From NS-12 sp045403215 (GTDB taxonomy: Bacteria; Nitrospirota; Nitrospiria; Nitrospirales; NS-4), in NCBI GenBank assembly GCA_045403215.1, contig JAXIOW010000012.1, positions 1-11,981 on the forward strand: a DNA stretch of 11,981 nucleotides. The letters are read 5' to 3'. Under the pieces are notes generated by a model that did not search any database, was not told the origin of the DNA, and saw nothing but the letters and a program-made list of their open reading frames with translations. The translations under genes were made by a program, and so were the position numbers. Shown one piece after another: positions 6,326 through 11,981 of the stretch (positions are counted from its first letter, which is position 1; every line of letters starts with the position of its first letter).

Positions 6326-6350
6326 CTCCCTGTCAGGTCCTTATGGGGCC
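6316..6350 (+). terminator. Possible terminator hairpin after the VOC gene
   Basis: Perfect 10-base arms GGCCCCATAA (6316-6325) and TTATGGGGCC (6341-6350) enclose a 15-base loop. The first arm includes the stop codon. A T-rich run (TTTGTTTTTATTATT) begins about 10 bases after the stem, further than in a textbook intrinsic terminator. In the opposite direction no T run follows, so it would act on the plus strand only. An operator or a transcript-stabilising structure is also possible. Confidence 0.4.
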
Positions 6351-6372
6351 TCGCGACCGTTTGTTTTTATTA

Positions 6373-6567
6373 TTAATCGGCAGGACGGAAGAACGAGTCG
6401 TACACGCCCCAAGCCAAGACGATCGCGATCAGCGCGTACCAGATGTAATAAATCGCTGCATACGGATCTTCTTTGACTTCTGCCGTAGCGGCTTCTTCGG
6501 CCAAGACGACGGCCACGGTGCACAGAAACACCACGCACGTCTGTAAAAAGGTCCACATCCCTTTCAC
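6373..6567 (-). CDS. Small membrane protein of 64 residues, function unknown
   Basis: The protein has a hydrophobic N-terminal segment (about residues 5-20: a signal peptide, with VLAEEA as possible cleavage region, or a membrane anchor). A short acidic stretch EEAATAEVKEDPYAA follows, then a second membrane helix rich in Tyr, Trp, Ile and Ala (about 38-57), and a short tail SFFRPAD. It probably sits in the inner membrane. GTG 6567 is chosen because AGGAGG lies eight bases upstream; ATG 6558 is 17 bases from that site. It has its own promoter with a perfect TATAAT, which favours a real expressed gene. I do not recognise the family. Confidence 0.65.
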   Translation of the reverse strand: MKGMWTFLQTCVVFLCTVAVVLAEEAATAEVKEDPYAAIYYIWYALIAIVLAWGVYDSFFRPAD

Positions 6568-6615
6568 GGCCACTCCCTCCTTGAAAAACGACCCCTCGCT
6601 GCGTGAGCGAAGAGG

Positions 6616-6645
6616 ATTATACAAAAACCCGCCCGGATTAGACAA
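6616..6645 (-). promoter_or_regulatory. Promoter of the small membrane protein gene
   Basis: On the minus strand TTGTCT (6645-6640), an 18-base spacer and a perfect TATAAT (6621-6616). The leader then contains arms that can pair as a 7-base stem (6612-6606 with 6600-6594, one G-U pair), followed by the AGGAGG ribosome site. Confidence 0.55.
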
Positions 6646-6664
6646 GCGGAAATCGCAAGAGGGC

Positions 6665-7219
6665 TCAGCGCTGCATCGGCACCTTGGTATAGCCGGCCGG
6701 GATCTCAAAGAGATGGGCGGGCTGCCGGCCCAATTTGACGTACGAGTACGCACTCTCCCAGCTTCCATCAGCACTGGCCGTCTTCATGGAAAACGCGAGG
6801 TCGGGAACGACCCACTGGTACAGGACCTTCTTCTGGCCCTGTACATCCACGGTGACTTCGTATTTCTCGGTCTTGCGGCCGCCCACCAGGTCGGTCCCCA
6901 CGCGCGTGCGTTCCACTTCGCCCGGAATCTTGGGAGCGATCTGGGGCAACTGATCGATACGCAAGGGCATCTCCACGTAAGTCTGGTTCGGCAGCAACAG
7001 CCACGTGACCAGCTTATCCAGGCGATGGATGGCGACCTTCGTGCCGGCCGGGCTCGCCATCTCCACCCGCCATCGGTCGGACTGAAAATACACCTTGCCC
7101 GTCATGGCCTGGGTCCCTACACGGATCGTCTGCTCCGCCGAGAACTCCAGCGCGAAGGCTGAAGAGACGGAGAGCCAGAGCGCACCGCCAACGGTGAGGA
7201 CCGACCAGAGTCGTTGCAT
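6665..7219 (-). CDS. Exported protein, LolA/DUF4412-like
   Basis: A 184-residue protein with a clear Sec signal peptide (hydrophobic core LTVGGALWLSVSSAFA, cleavage after AFA near residue 23). The mature part reads as antiparallel beta strands: LEFSAEQTIRVG, GKVYFQSDRWRVEM, KLVTWLLLPNQTYVEMP and KTEKYEVTVDVQG. This pattern (modified strand, resistant strand, LLPNQTY-EMP) is typical of periplasmic proteins of the LolA-like half-barrel fold, including DUF4412. It may bind a hydrophobic or lipid ligand, but no function is proven. ATG 7219 follows AGGAAGG closely, giving a good ribosome site. It is the third gene after the MOSC protein and the methyltransferase, 10 bases after the latter, so all three are probably co-transcribed. 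Confidence 0.75.
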   Translation of the reverse strand: MQRLWSVLTVGGALWLSVSSAFALEFSAEQTIRVGTQAMTGKVYFQSDRWRVEMASPAGTKVAIHRLDKLVTWLLLPNQTYVEMPLRIDQLPQIAPKIPGEVERTRVGTDLVGGRKTEKYEVTVDVQGQKKVLYQWVVPDLAFSMKTASADGSWESAYSYVKLGRQPAHLFEIPAGYTKVPMQR

Positions 7220-7229
7220 CGCGCCTTCC

Positions 7230-7889
7230 TCAGGTGAGCCGGCCGCCGACGATCCAATGGCGGTCGTCCGGGATGTCGATGACAAGCCGGGTCAGGTTCA
7301 TCTCGGCCAACTGGGCCGCCACATCGTCCTCCGTGAAGGACGCCAACAGGGAATTATAGAAATCGCGCCGGAGGATCGCCGGTTCGCCCGGGGAGTATTT
7401 CTCCACGATGGCCTGCGCAGCCTCCGGCGACTCGGGGCGGAGCAGGTCCATCACCAGCACGACAGCGCCCGGCCGGGCCAGTTTCTTGACCGCATACCAG
7501 AACCGCAATGGGTTGGGGACATGGTGCAGGAGACTGTTCGAGATCACGGCGTCGCCCCGTTCCGGAAGGACCGTGTCCTGGAACCGCTCGCACCGCAGCG
7601 TGATACGATCCGCTAGGCTGGCCGCGCGGATCGCCTCCAGGCCGATGGCAACCATGGGCGCCGAGCCGTCCACGCCGGTGATCCGGCACTCAGGGAGCTT
7701 GCGCGTAAGCCGGATCGGGATGTCGGCGGGCCCGCAGCCCAGGTCCAGCACATGCCCTGTCTTGAATTCCGGGTAGAACTCCACGAACCGATCGACGAAC
7801 CCCTGGTTCTCTTCTTCGAAGTCGGCGCGGGCGTAGGCCAGGGCCTGCTCTGGGTCATCCATCAATTCCGGTTCAAGGACCCGCTCCAT
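7230..7889 (-). CDS. Class I SAM-dependent methyltransferase
   Basis: A 219-residue soluble enzyme. Motif I is VLDLGCGPADIP (47-58), which binds S-adenosylmethionine. The acidic end of strand two is VDGS (73-76), binding the ribose. Motif IV-like DAVISNSLLHHVPNP (113-127) follows, then GAVVLVMDLLRPES. The fold is the Methyltransf_11/25 type that often acts on small molecules or lipids; the acceptor cannot be told. ATG 7889 lies just after GGAGGACA, a strong ribosome site. Its first 17 bases overlap the end of the MOSC gene, so translation is probably coupled. The start of the exported LolA-like gene follows its stop by 10 bases. Confidence 0.9.
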   Translation of the reverse strand: MERVLEPELMDDPEQALAYARADFEEENQGFVDRFVEFYPEFKTGHVLDLGCGPADIPIRLTRKLPECRITGVDGSAPMVAIGLEAIRAASLADRITLRCERFQDTVLPERGDAVISNSLLHHVPNPLRFWYAVKKLARPGAVVLVMDLLRPESPEAAQAIVEKYSPGEPAILRRDFYNSLLASFTEDDVAAQLAEMNLTRLVIDIPDDRHWIVGGRLT

Positions 7890-8364
7890 TGTCCTCCTCC
7901 ACCGTCACCGTGTCCCCCGGCCGCACCACGCCCTCAGCCAGCACCCGCGCGTAAAGCCGGCTACACCCCGGGTGCTTCTTCTGCGAGATCCGCATGAAAT
8001 CCCCGTCCTTGAACCACTGGGTCTGGTGCTTGCAGGGATCGGTGTAGCTCATCACCTCCAGCCGCACGTCGGGGCCGATGCGCAAGCGGCCCCCCGGTGT
8101 GAGCCGGGCCCAGTCCAGTCCGGCAAGCGTAAGGTTCTCCCCGCAAGATCCCGGGGCGACAGCATGGCCCTCGACCCGCAGGGACTCGATGACTTCCAGC
8201 GCATACAGGCAGACCGCCCGATCGGGCCCGCCATGAAACTCAGGGCTCCGCTGGCGGTCGCCTGCTACTCCCTGGACGGTGATGTAGGCTTCCGGCACCG
8301 GCAACTTCGGCACACCCCCGTCGGAGACATTGATCTGGTGCACATGCGGGTGCGTGATCGCCAT
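7873..8364 (-). CDS. MOSC-domain protein (YiiM-like)
   Basis: MOSC domains are found in molybdenum-cofactor sulfurases and in proteins that reduce N-hydroxylated compounds together with a molybdoenzyme. Seen: GVAGDRQRSPEFHGGPDRAV (about 32-51), SCGENLTLAGL (73-83), and the conserved cysteine in SYTDPCKHQ (Cys111), the residue expected to carry sulfur or contact the cofactor. At 163 residues this is a stand-alone MOSC domain. ATG 8364 is chosen over the in-frame TTG at 8385. No Shine-Dalgarno is visible, but a TGG-TACAAT element ends 11 bases upstream. It is first in a three-gene operon; no molybdenum-cofactor gene is seen nearby. Confidence 0.86.
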   Translation of the reverse strand: MAITHPHVHQINVSDGGVPKLPVPEAYITVQGVAGDRQRSPEFHGGPDRAVCLYALEVIESLRVEGHAVAPGSCGENLTLAGLDWARLTPGGRLRIGPDVRLEVMSYTDPCKHQTQWFKDGDFMRISQKKHPGCSRLYARVLAEGVVRPGDTVTVEEDNGAGP

Positions 8365-8375
8365 GCTGGGGGCGC

Positions 8376-8384
8376 ATTGTACCA
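8376..8384 (-). promoter_or_regulatory. Possible extended -10 of the MOSC operon
   Basis: TGG followed by TACAAT (8381-8376) on the minus strand fits an extended -10. No good -35 is seen at the right distance. It would give a leader of about 4 bases. A second AT-rich candidate (TATATA at 8443-8438) lies further upstream, so the real start is uncertain. Confidence 0.3.
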
Positions 8385-8485
8385 AATTCCGATCGACAGC
8401 CCGATTATCGCGGAGATCAAAAGTCAGTCTAGTAGCCTATATAACACTTATTCGGCACAAACCAACAATAGTCAGCCGCCTCGTC

Positions 8486-8515
8486 TTGATTAGGCATTGA
8501 CTTTGCATGTATACA
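8486..8515 (+). promoter_or_regulatory. Weak promoter candidate for the OmpA-like lipoprotein gene
   Basis: TTGATT (8486-8491), an 18-base spacer and TATACA (8510-8515). A perfect -35 TTGACA also occurs at 8540-8545 but has only poor -10 matches behind it. The 226-base gap between the divergent MOSC and OmpA-like genes is AT-richer than its surroundings. I see no gene in it, and I cannot choose firmly among the candidates. Confidence 0.3.
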
Positions 8516-8590
8516 GCACACTATCACAGGATAACCGGCTTGACATCTGCCATGATCAAATCAAATCTAAGGCAACCAAGGAGGGAATCC

Positions 8591-9487
8591 ATGAAGATCT
8601 GCACAGTTACCAGAATAGTCATGTGTGCTGCGCTAATGACCGGCTGTGTCAGCACCGAAACTCACAAAAAGTCACTGGCAGAACTTGAGGAGGCGCGCAA
8701 GGGCGAAGCTCAGAACGCTGCGGCGTTCGAAAGTTTTAAGAAGCAGGCGGCCGCCGAGGCAGACAGCCTTAAAAAACAACTCGCTGATGTAAATACCCGC
8801 ATCGCGGCGCTCATGAGCGGGACGACGACGGCCCAAGATGAGATTGCGCGGCTTCAGAAGCGCGCCGGCGAACTCGAAACGGAGATGGCGCGCGCCAACG
8901 CTCTCGCCAAGCAACTCGACGAACGGCTGAAGGCCGAAGGGTCGGAAAAGGCTCGCCTGGAGCAGGAGCGAGCTGCCAAGGAAGCCGAGATCCAGCGATT
9001 GACCCGGACTCACGAGGAACTGACCAAGTCTTTGGAAGCCGAAATCGCCAAGGGCGACATTAAGATCAAGCAGGTCAGGGACCGGTTGACCATCAACATG
9101 GTGGACCGCGTCCTCTTTGACTCAGGTCAGAGCCAGGTGAAGCCGGCCGGCCTCAAGGTTCTCAAGCAGGTCAGTGATATTCTGAAGAACGTGACCGACA
9201 AGCAAATCAGGATCGAGGGGCACACCGACAATGTGCCGATAGGAGTAAAGCTCAGAGAGCGATTCCCGACCAACTGGGAGTTATCCACGGCTCGCGCCAC
9301 CAGCGTCGTCCGTTATCTGATAGAGGAAGGCAGCGTAGACCGGGCCACCCTGTCGGCGGTCGGGTATGCCGACACGAGGCCCCTGGCCGGCAACGACTCG
9401 GAGGACGGACGCACGGCAAACCGCCGCATTGAGATCGCGCTGTATCCGAAGGATCTGTCCGAAATCGCTAGCCAGCTGAAGCCGTAA
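8591..9487 (+). CDS. OmpA/MotB-like peptidoglycan-binding lipoprotein with coiled coil
   Basis: A 298-residue protein. The N-terminal signal ends in LMTGC, a lipobox-like site with lipidation cysteine Cys19 (Met at -3 instead of the usual Leu). Residues 27-162 are a long charged heptad region, probably a coiled coil. Residues 165-292 form an OmpA C-terminal domain with VLFDSGQSQVKPAG, GHTDNVPIG (210-218), NWELSTARA (228-236) and TANRRIEI, including the Asp and Arg positions that bind diaminopimelate in this family. It is probably outer-membrane anchored and tethers the membrane to peptidoglycan across the periplasm. ATG 8591 follows AAGGAGG closely; the frame is open upstream from 8507, but that extension would bury the signal peptide. 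The order lipoprotein-coiled coil-OmpA differs from classic Pal, which lacks the coiled coil. Confidence 0.9.
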   Translation: MKICTVTRIVMCAALMTGCVSTETHKKSLAELEEARKGEAQNAAAFESFKKQAAAEADSLKKQLADVNTRIAALMSGTTTAQDEIARLQKRAGELETEMARANALAKQLDERLKAEGSEKARLEQERAAKEAEIQRLTRTHEELTKSLEAEIAKGDIKIKQVRDRLTINMVDRVLFDSGQSQVKPAGLKVLKQVSDILKNVTDKQIRIEGHTDNVPIGVKLRERFPTNWELSTARATSVVRYLIEEGSVDRATLSAVGYADTRPLAGNDSEDGRTANRRIEIALYPKDLSEIASQLKP

Positions 9488-9510
9488 AGGCGAACTGTGG
9501 ATCGAGCAGG

Positions 9511-10257
9511 TTAGTTGGCCGCTTGCAGGTCGAATCGGATCGGCAGGCGTACCACGCTTTTGATCGGAAAGTTCCCGTCCATGGCCGGGATGAACTGCCA
9601 GGTCTTGATGGCGGTGAGGGCCGCCTCGTCCAAGACGGCATAGCCGGATGTCTTGTGGAGCGTGACCGATCCGACGGTCCCGTCCGGCAGGACCACTACG
9701 TGTAAGACGGTCGTCCCCTCCCAGCCGGCCTCGCGAGCCGCCCGCGGATATTCCGGGCGCGGGTTATTCCCGAACCGTACTTTCGATCGGACGGAGCCCG
9801 CTTCCGCCGTAGCGTCGCGAAGCAGACGTACCGAACCGGACGTCGCGATGGGGAAAGGGCGGCTGAGAGGCGCCGTCCCCATGCTCTCGCTCAGCGAGCG
9901 CGGCGGCTCCGCCGGCTCTGGCGCGGAGAACGCGATCATTTCGGGGAATGCTGAAGCCTGCGGCGCAGCAGGCGCGATTTCCCGTGGGACATCGCGAAAA
10001 CTCGGCGCAGGCTCCGCGGCCTGCTCGAGATGAGCCTTCCTGGAGGGGACCGGCTTGCGCGCCGGTGGCGGCGTGCTCAGTTCCGGCTCGAGCGTCACGA
10101 GGTCCACATTCAGCTCCTCCAGTTGCGCGGGCGCAATATGGGTCGAAAGCGCAAACGAGCCCAAGGCTATCCCCACCAGGCCGTGGAGCCCCACAGACAG
10201 TACGACCGGCAAGCCGAACTCACGGCACAGAACGGCCGTCCACGCGGATGGCCTCAT
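9511..10257 (-). CDS. tonB: Energy transducer TonB
   Basis: TonB spans the periplasm and passes proton-motive force from ExbB/ExbD to outer-membrane receptors. Seen in 248 residues: an N-terminal membrane helix (about 16-38) after a short cytoplasmic stretch, a proline- and alanine-rich region (about 55-150), and the TonB C-terminal domain from about 160 (NPRPEYPRAAREAGWEGTTV, then VLPDGTVGSVTLHKTSGY and AALTAIKTWQFIPA). ATG 10257 overlaps the stop of the upstream TPR gene as ATGA, with GAGG seven bases before it. No exbB or exbD is in view. Many bacteria carry several TonB copies, so this may be a dedicated one working with the genes upstream. Confidence 0.92.
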   Translation of the reverse strand: MRPSAWTAVLCREFGLPVVLSVGLHGLVGIALGSFALSTHIAPAQLEELNVDLVTLEPELSTPPPARKPVPSRKAHLEQAAEPAPSFRDVPREIAPAAPQASAFPEMIAFSAPEPAEPPRSLSESMGTAPLSRPFPIATSGSVRLLRDATAEAGSVRSKVRFGNNPRPEYPRAAREAGWEGTTVLHVVVLPDGTVGSVTLHKTSGYAVLDEAALTAIKTWQFIPAMDGNFPIKSVVRLPIRFDLQAAN

Positions 10258-11309
10258 CCCCACACCTCGCGCACAATCCGCTGGACCCGCTCATCGGTCC
10301 CGCCCAGCTCCAGATACTTCTTGTATGTCGCAAGCGCCCGCGCGGTATCCCGCATGTGGAACTCGTAGAGCACGCCCAGGTTGTAATACGCCTCGGCCAT
10401 TGTCGGTCTCAGGCGGATGGCCTCCTCATACGCCTGCTCGGCCTCGCTGAACTTATGCTGGAGCGCATAGACAACCCCCAAGTTCATGTAGGCATCGGCG
10501 TAGTCCGGTTTGAGCTTGACCGTCGTCTTGAACTCCTGGGCGGCCGGCTCCAGTTCGCCCTTTGACTTCAGAATAAAGCCGAGATTGTAGTGCGCGTCCA
10601 CGAAATCAGGCCGGGCCGCGACGGCCTTCTTGTAGGCCTGCTCCGCCTCGGCCAGGCTGTTCGCTTTTTCGGCCATCGTCCCCAGCAGGTAGTGGGCGTC
10701 GGCATGGTCCGGCCTGAGCTTGATCAGGCGCTTCAACAAGCCCTTGGCCTCCTGGCTCTTGCCTTGGGACTCGTACAGGTAGCCGAGGGCGTACAGCGCT
10801 TCCTGGTGATCGGGCCGCAGGGCCAGGAGTTGCGCATAGGTCGCCACGGCGCTCCCAGAGACTTGCTGGCGCTCGTACAATTGCGCCAGCGCGAAGAGCG
10901 CCTCTTCATACTTCGGGTGGATGGTCAGGGCTTTTTTCAGCTCCTGTTCCGCTTCAACAGGCTTGCCTTGAACCTGATAGACGAGCCCTAGGTTGTAGAA
11001 GGCCTCGGCGAAACTCGGATTGAGCTCGACCGCCTTTTTGAAGGCATCGGCCGCGTCGGACAGGCGGCGCTGTCCGTTCGCATACACGATCCCCAACAGA
11101 TGGTAGGCTTCGGGAAACTTGGGACGGATTTCAATCGCCTTGCGCAGGGACTCGGCTGCCTCTTCGTACTTGCCCTGAGAGGCTTGTTGCATGCCTTGGT
11201 TGTAATACCGCTTGGCCTCGTCGGTCGCCGAGGAGGCACCTCCAGCCCACAGAACGAGAGAGGCCACGAGTATGGCCATCGCACAGCTTCGCACGTTTCC
11301 GATGTCCAT
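10254..11309 (-). CDS. Periplasmic tetratricopeptide-repeat protein (nine TPRs)
   Basis: A 351-residue protein with a signal peptide (core AMAILVASLVLWAGG, cleavage after SSA near residue 28). The rest is almost entirely nine tandem 34-residue TPR units from about residue 32 to 340. Each carries the usual pattern, for example AEAFYNLGLVYQVQGK and ADAYMNLGVVYALQHK, with P at the unit ends. TPR arrays are protein-binding scaffolds; the partner is unknown. The second unit holds one extra residue in its helix turn (NGQRRLSDA). ATG 11309 is chosen over TTG 11321 because a -35/-10 pair ends exactly eight bases upstream and no Shine-Dalgarno is present. TonB follows with an ATGA overlap, so the two are probably made together. 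Confidence 0.92.
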   Translation of the reverse strand: MDIGNVRSCAMAILVASLVLWAGGASSATDEAKRYYNQGMQQASQGKYEEAAESLRKAIEIRPKFPEAYHLLGIVYANGQRRLSDAADAFKKAVELNPSFAEAFYNLGLVYQVQGKPVEAEQELKKALTIHPKYEEALFALAQLYERQQVSGSAVATYAQLLALRPDHQEALYALGYLYESQGKSQEAKGLLKRLIKLRPDHADAHYLLGTMAEKANSLAEAEQAYKKAVAARPDFVDAHYNLGFILKSKGELEPAAQEFKTTVKLKPDYADAYMNLGVVYALQHKFSEAEQAYEEAIRLRPTMAEAYYNLGVLYEFHMRDTARALATYKKYLELGGTDERVQRIVREVWG

Positions 11310-11317
11310 ATTTCCGT

Positions 11318-11346
11318 ACAATAGCGCAAGCGAACGCCGGGTTCAA
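11318..11346 (-). promoter_or_regulatory. Sigma70-like promoter of the TPR-tonB pair, predicted leaderless
   Basis: On the minus strand TTGAAC (11346-11341), a 17-base spacer and TATTGT (11323-11318). Eight bases separate the -10 from the ATG of the TPR gene, the same spacing as at rph. It sits in the 53-base gap after the thioredoxin gene, so the TPR-tonB pair can be transcribed separately from the genes upstream. Confidence 0.55.
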
Positions 11347-11362
11347 CCGCAGGACATGTCAA

Positions 11363-11902
11363 TCAGCGATGCAGGGAGGCGCTGGCCCCTCCGTATCGGC
11401 GGACCATGTCGGCAATACGCTGCTCGGTCAGAAGGTTACCGAAAATGTGTTCCCGTACGATGCCCTGCTGGTCGATCAAGAAGCTGGCCGGCAGGCCGAC
11501 GACGCCGTACCGGTTGGCGACCCAGTTGTCATGGTCCATCACCACCAGGAACGTGTGGCCGTGCGACCTGATGTGCTCGGCCACCTTGTCAAGGTCCTCC
11601 AACTCGTTGACGGCCAGCACCACGAAGCCCTGGTCACGGAGCTTGTCATAACTGGCCTGCATGGCCGGCATCTCCTCCTTGCACGGCTTGCACCAAGTCG
11701 CCCAGAAATTGAGCAGCACGACCTTCCCCCGGAAATCTGAAAGCCGCACTTCCTTGCCCTGAAGGTCTTTCAGCACGATCTCAGGCGCAGGGCCGCCGAC
11801 CATAGGCGGACGACCCGCCATGCCGAGAATACTAATCAAGCCCAAGATCCCGACCAAGACGGTTCCTGCTGCTACACCTGCGTGATTTCTCTCATTCCTC
11901 AT
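11363..11902 (-). CDS. TlpA/ResA-type thioredoxin-like protein, membrane-anchored
   Basis: A 179-residue protein. An N-terminal membrane anchor (about 14-30, VLVGILGLISILGMAG) is followed by an AhpC-TSA/redoxin domain. Seen: GGPAPEIVLKDLQGKEVRLSDF, RGKVVLLNFWATWCKPCKEE with the redox pair Cys71 and Cys74 (WCKPC), and the cis-proline in VGLPASFLID (Pro138). Such proteins reduce disulfides in the periplasm, for example in cytochrome c maturation or in repair of oxidised proteins. ATG 11902 is chosen for the GAGG site eight bases upstream; the frame extends to 11971 only by reading over the end of the preceding gene. It starts 10 bases after an outer-membrane barrel gene, so the two are probably one operon. 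Confidence 0.93.
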   Translation of the reverse strand: MRNERNHAGVAAGTVLVGILGLISILGMAGRPPMVGGPAPEIVLKDLQGKEVRLSDFRGKVVLLNFWATWCKPCKEEMPAMQASYDKLRDQGFVVLAVNELEDLDKVAEHIRSHGHTFLVVMDHDNWVANRYGVVGLPASFLIDQQGIVREHIFGNLLTEQRIADMVRRYGGASASLHR

Positions 11903-11912
11903 GATGAGATCC

Positions 11913-11981
11913 TCAGTTGAACCGGTAGGAGACACCCACCAAATAGCTGACATCTTGCTCAAGATTTCCATTGAAGTCCTG
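11913..11981 (-). CDS. C-terminal end of an outer-membrane beta-barrel protein (cut by window edge)
   Basis: Only the last 22 residues are present, ending DVSYLVGVSYRFN and a TGA stop. The alternation of hydrophobic and polar residues leading to an aromatic near the C terminus is the signature of a closing barrel strand read by the BAM machinery. The terminal Asn after Phe is less usual. The stop codon overlaps the GAGG ribosome site of the following thioredoxin gene, so the two are probably co-transcribed. Which barrel family it belongs to cannot be told from this piece. Confidence 0.55.
   Translation of the reverse strand, partial: QDFNGNLEQDVSYLVGVSYRFN

Noticed and set aside
9488..9510. 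Terminator between the convergent OmpA-like and tonB genes
   Set aside because: Only 23 bases separate the stops, and I see no inverted repeat or T run there.

Overview
The window reads as an ordinary chromosomal stretch of a GC-rich Gram-negative bacterium. It holds two tRNA-linked operons, several housekeeping enzymes and a set of envelope proteins (TonB, an OmpA-type lipoprotein, a TlpA-type thioredoxin, a periplasmic TPR protein and the tail of an outer-membrane barrel). The mix and protein style suggest Nitrospirota (Nitrospira-like), but that is an impression from the proteins and was not tested. I see no transposase, integrase, CRISPR array, phage gene or defence gene.

Layout. (1) 1-1813, minus strand: rph (RNase PH), rdgB (ITP/XTP pyrophosphatase), tRNA-Pro(UGG), tRNA-Arg(UCU), then the start of a PLP-dependent aminotransferase cut by the window edge. 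The genes are packed so tightly that one transcript is likely, and the tRNAs would have to be cut out of a mixed mRNA/tRNA precursor. (2) 1814-3550, plus strand: divergently transcribed serS, followed 8 bases later by tRNA-Ser(UGA) and then tRNA-Ser(GCU), so the synthetase sits with two of its own substrates. (3) 3578-4788: a zinc-ribbon membrane protein (minus) divergent from a PHP-domain phosphoesterase (plus). (4) 4794-6325: an unrecognised 336-residue protein (minus) and a VOC-family protein (plus), divergent from overlapping promoters. (5) 6373-8364, minus: a three-gene operon (MOSC protein, SAM methyltransferase, exported LolA/DUF4412-like protein) and a separately promoted 64-residue membrane protein. 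(6) 8591-9487, plus: an OmpA/MotB-like lipoprotein. (7) 9511-11981, minus: the end of an outer-membrane barrel gene, a TlpA-type thioredoxin, a nine-TPR periplasmic protein and TonB. TPR and TonB overlap by ATGA and are probably translationally coupled.

The most interesting signal is in the starts. rph and the TPR gene have no convincing Shine-Dalgarno sequence. Each instead has a sigma70-like -35, a 17-base spacer and a -10 hexamer ending exactly 8 bases before the ATG, which predicts leaderless mRNAs. serS, and less surely the MOSC gene, look almost leaderless. The other genes mostly carry clear AGGA/GGAGG sites. rdgB seems to start at a CTG that overlaps the rph stop codon as CTGA.

All functional calls come from motif reading by eye. 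No database or folding program was used.
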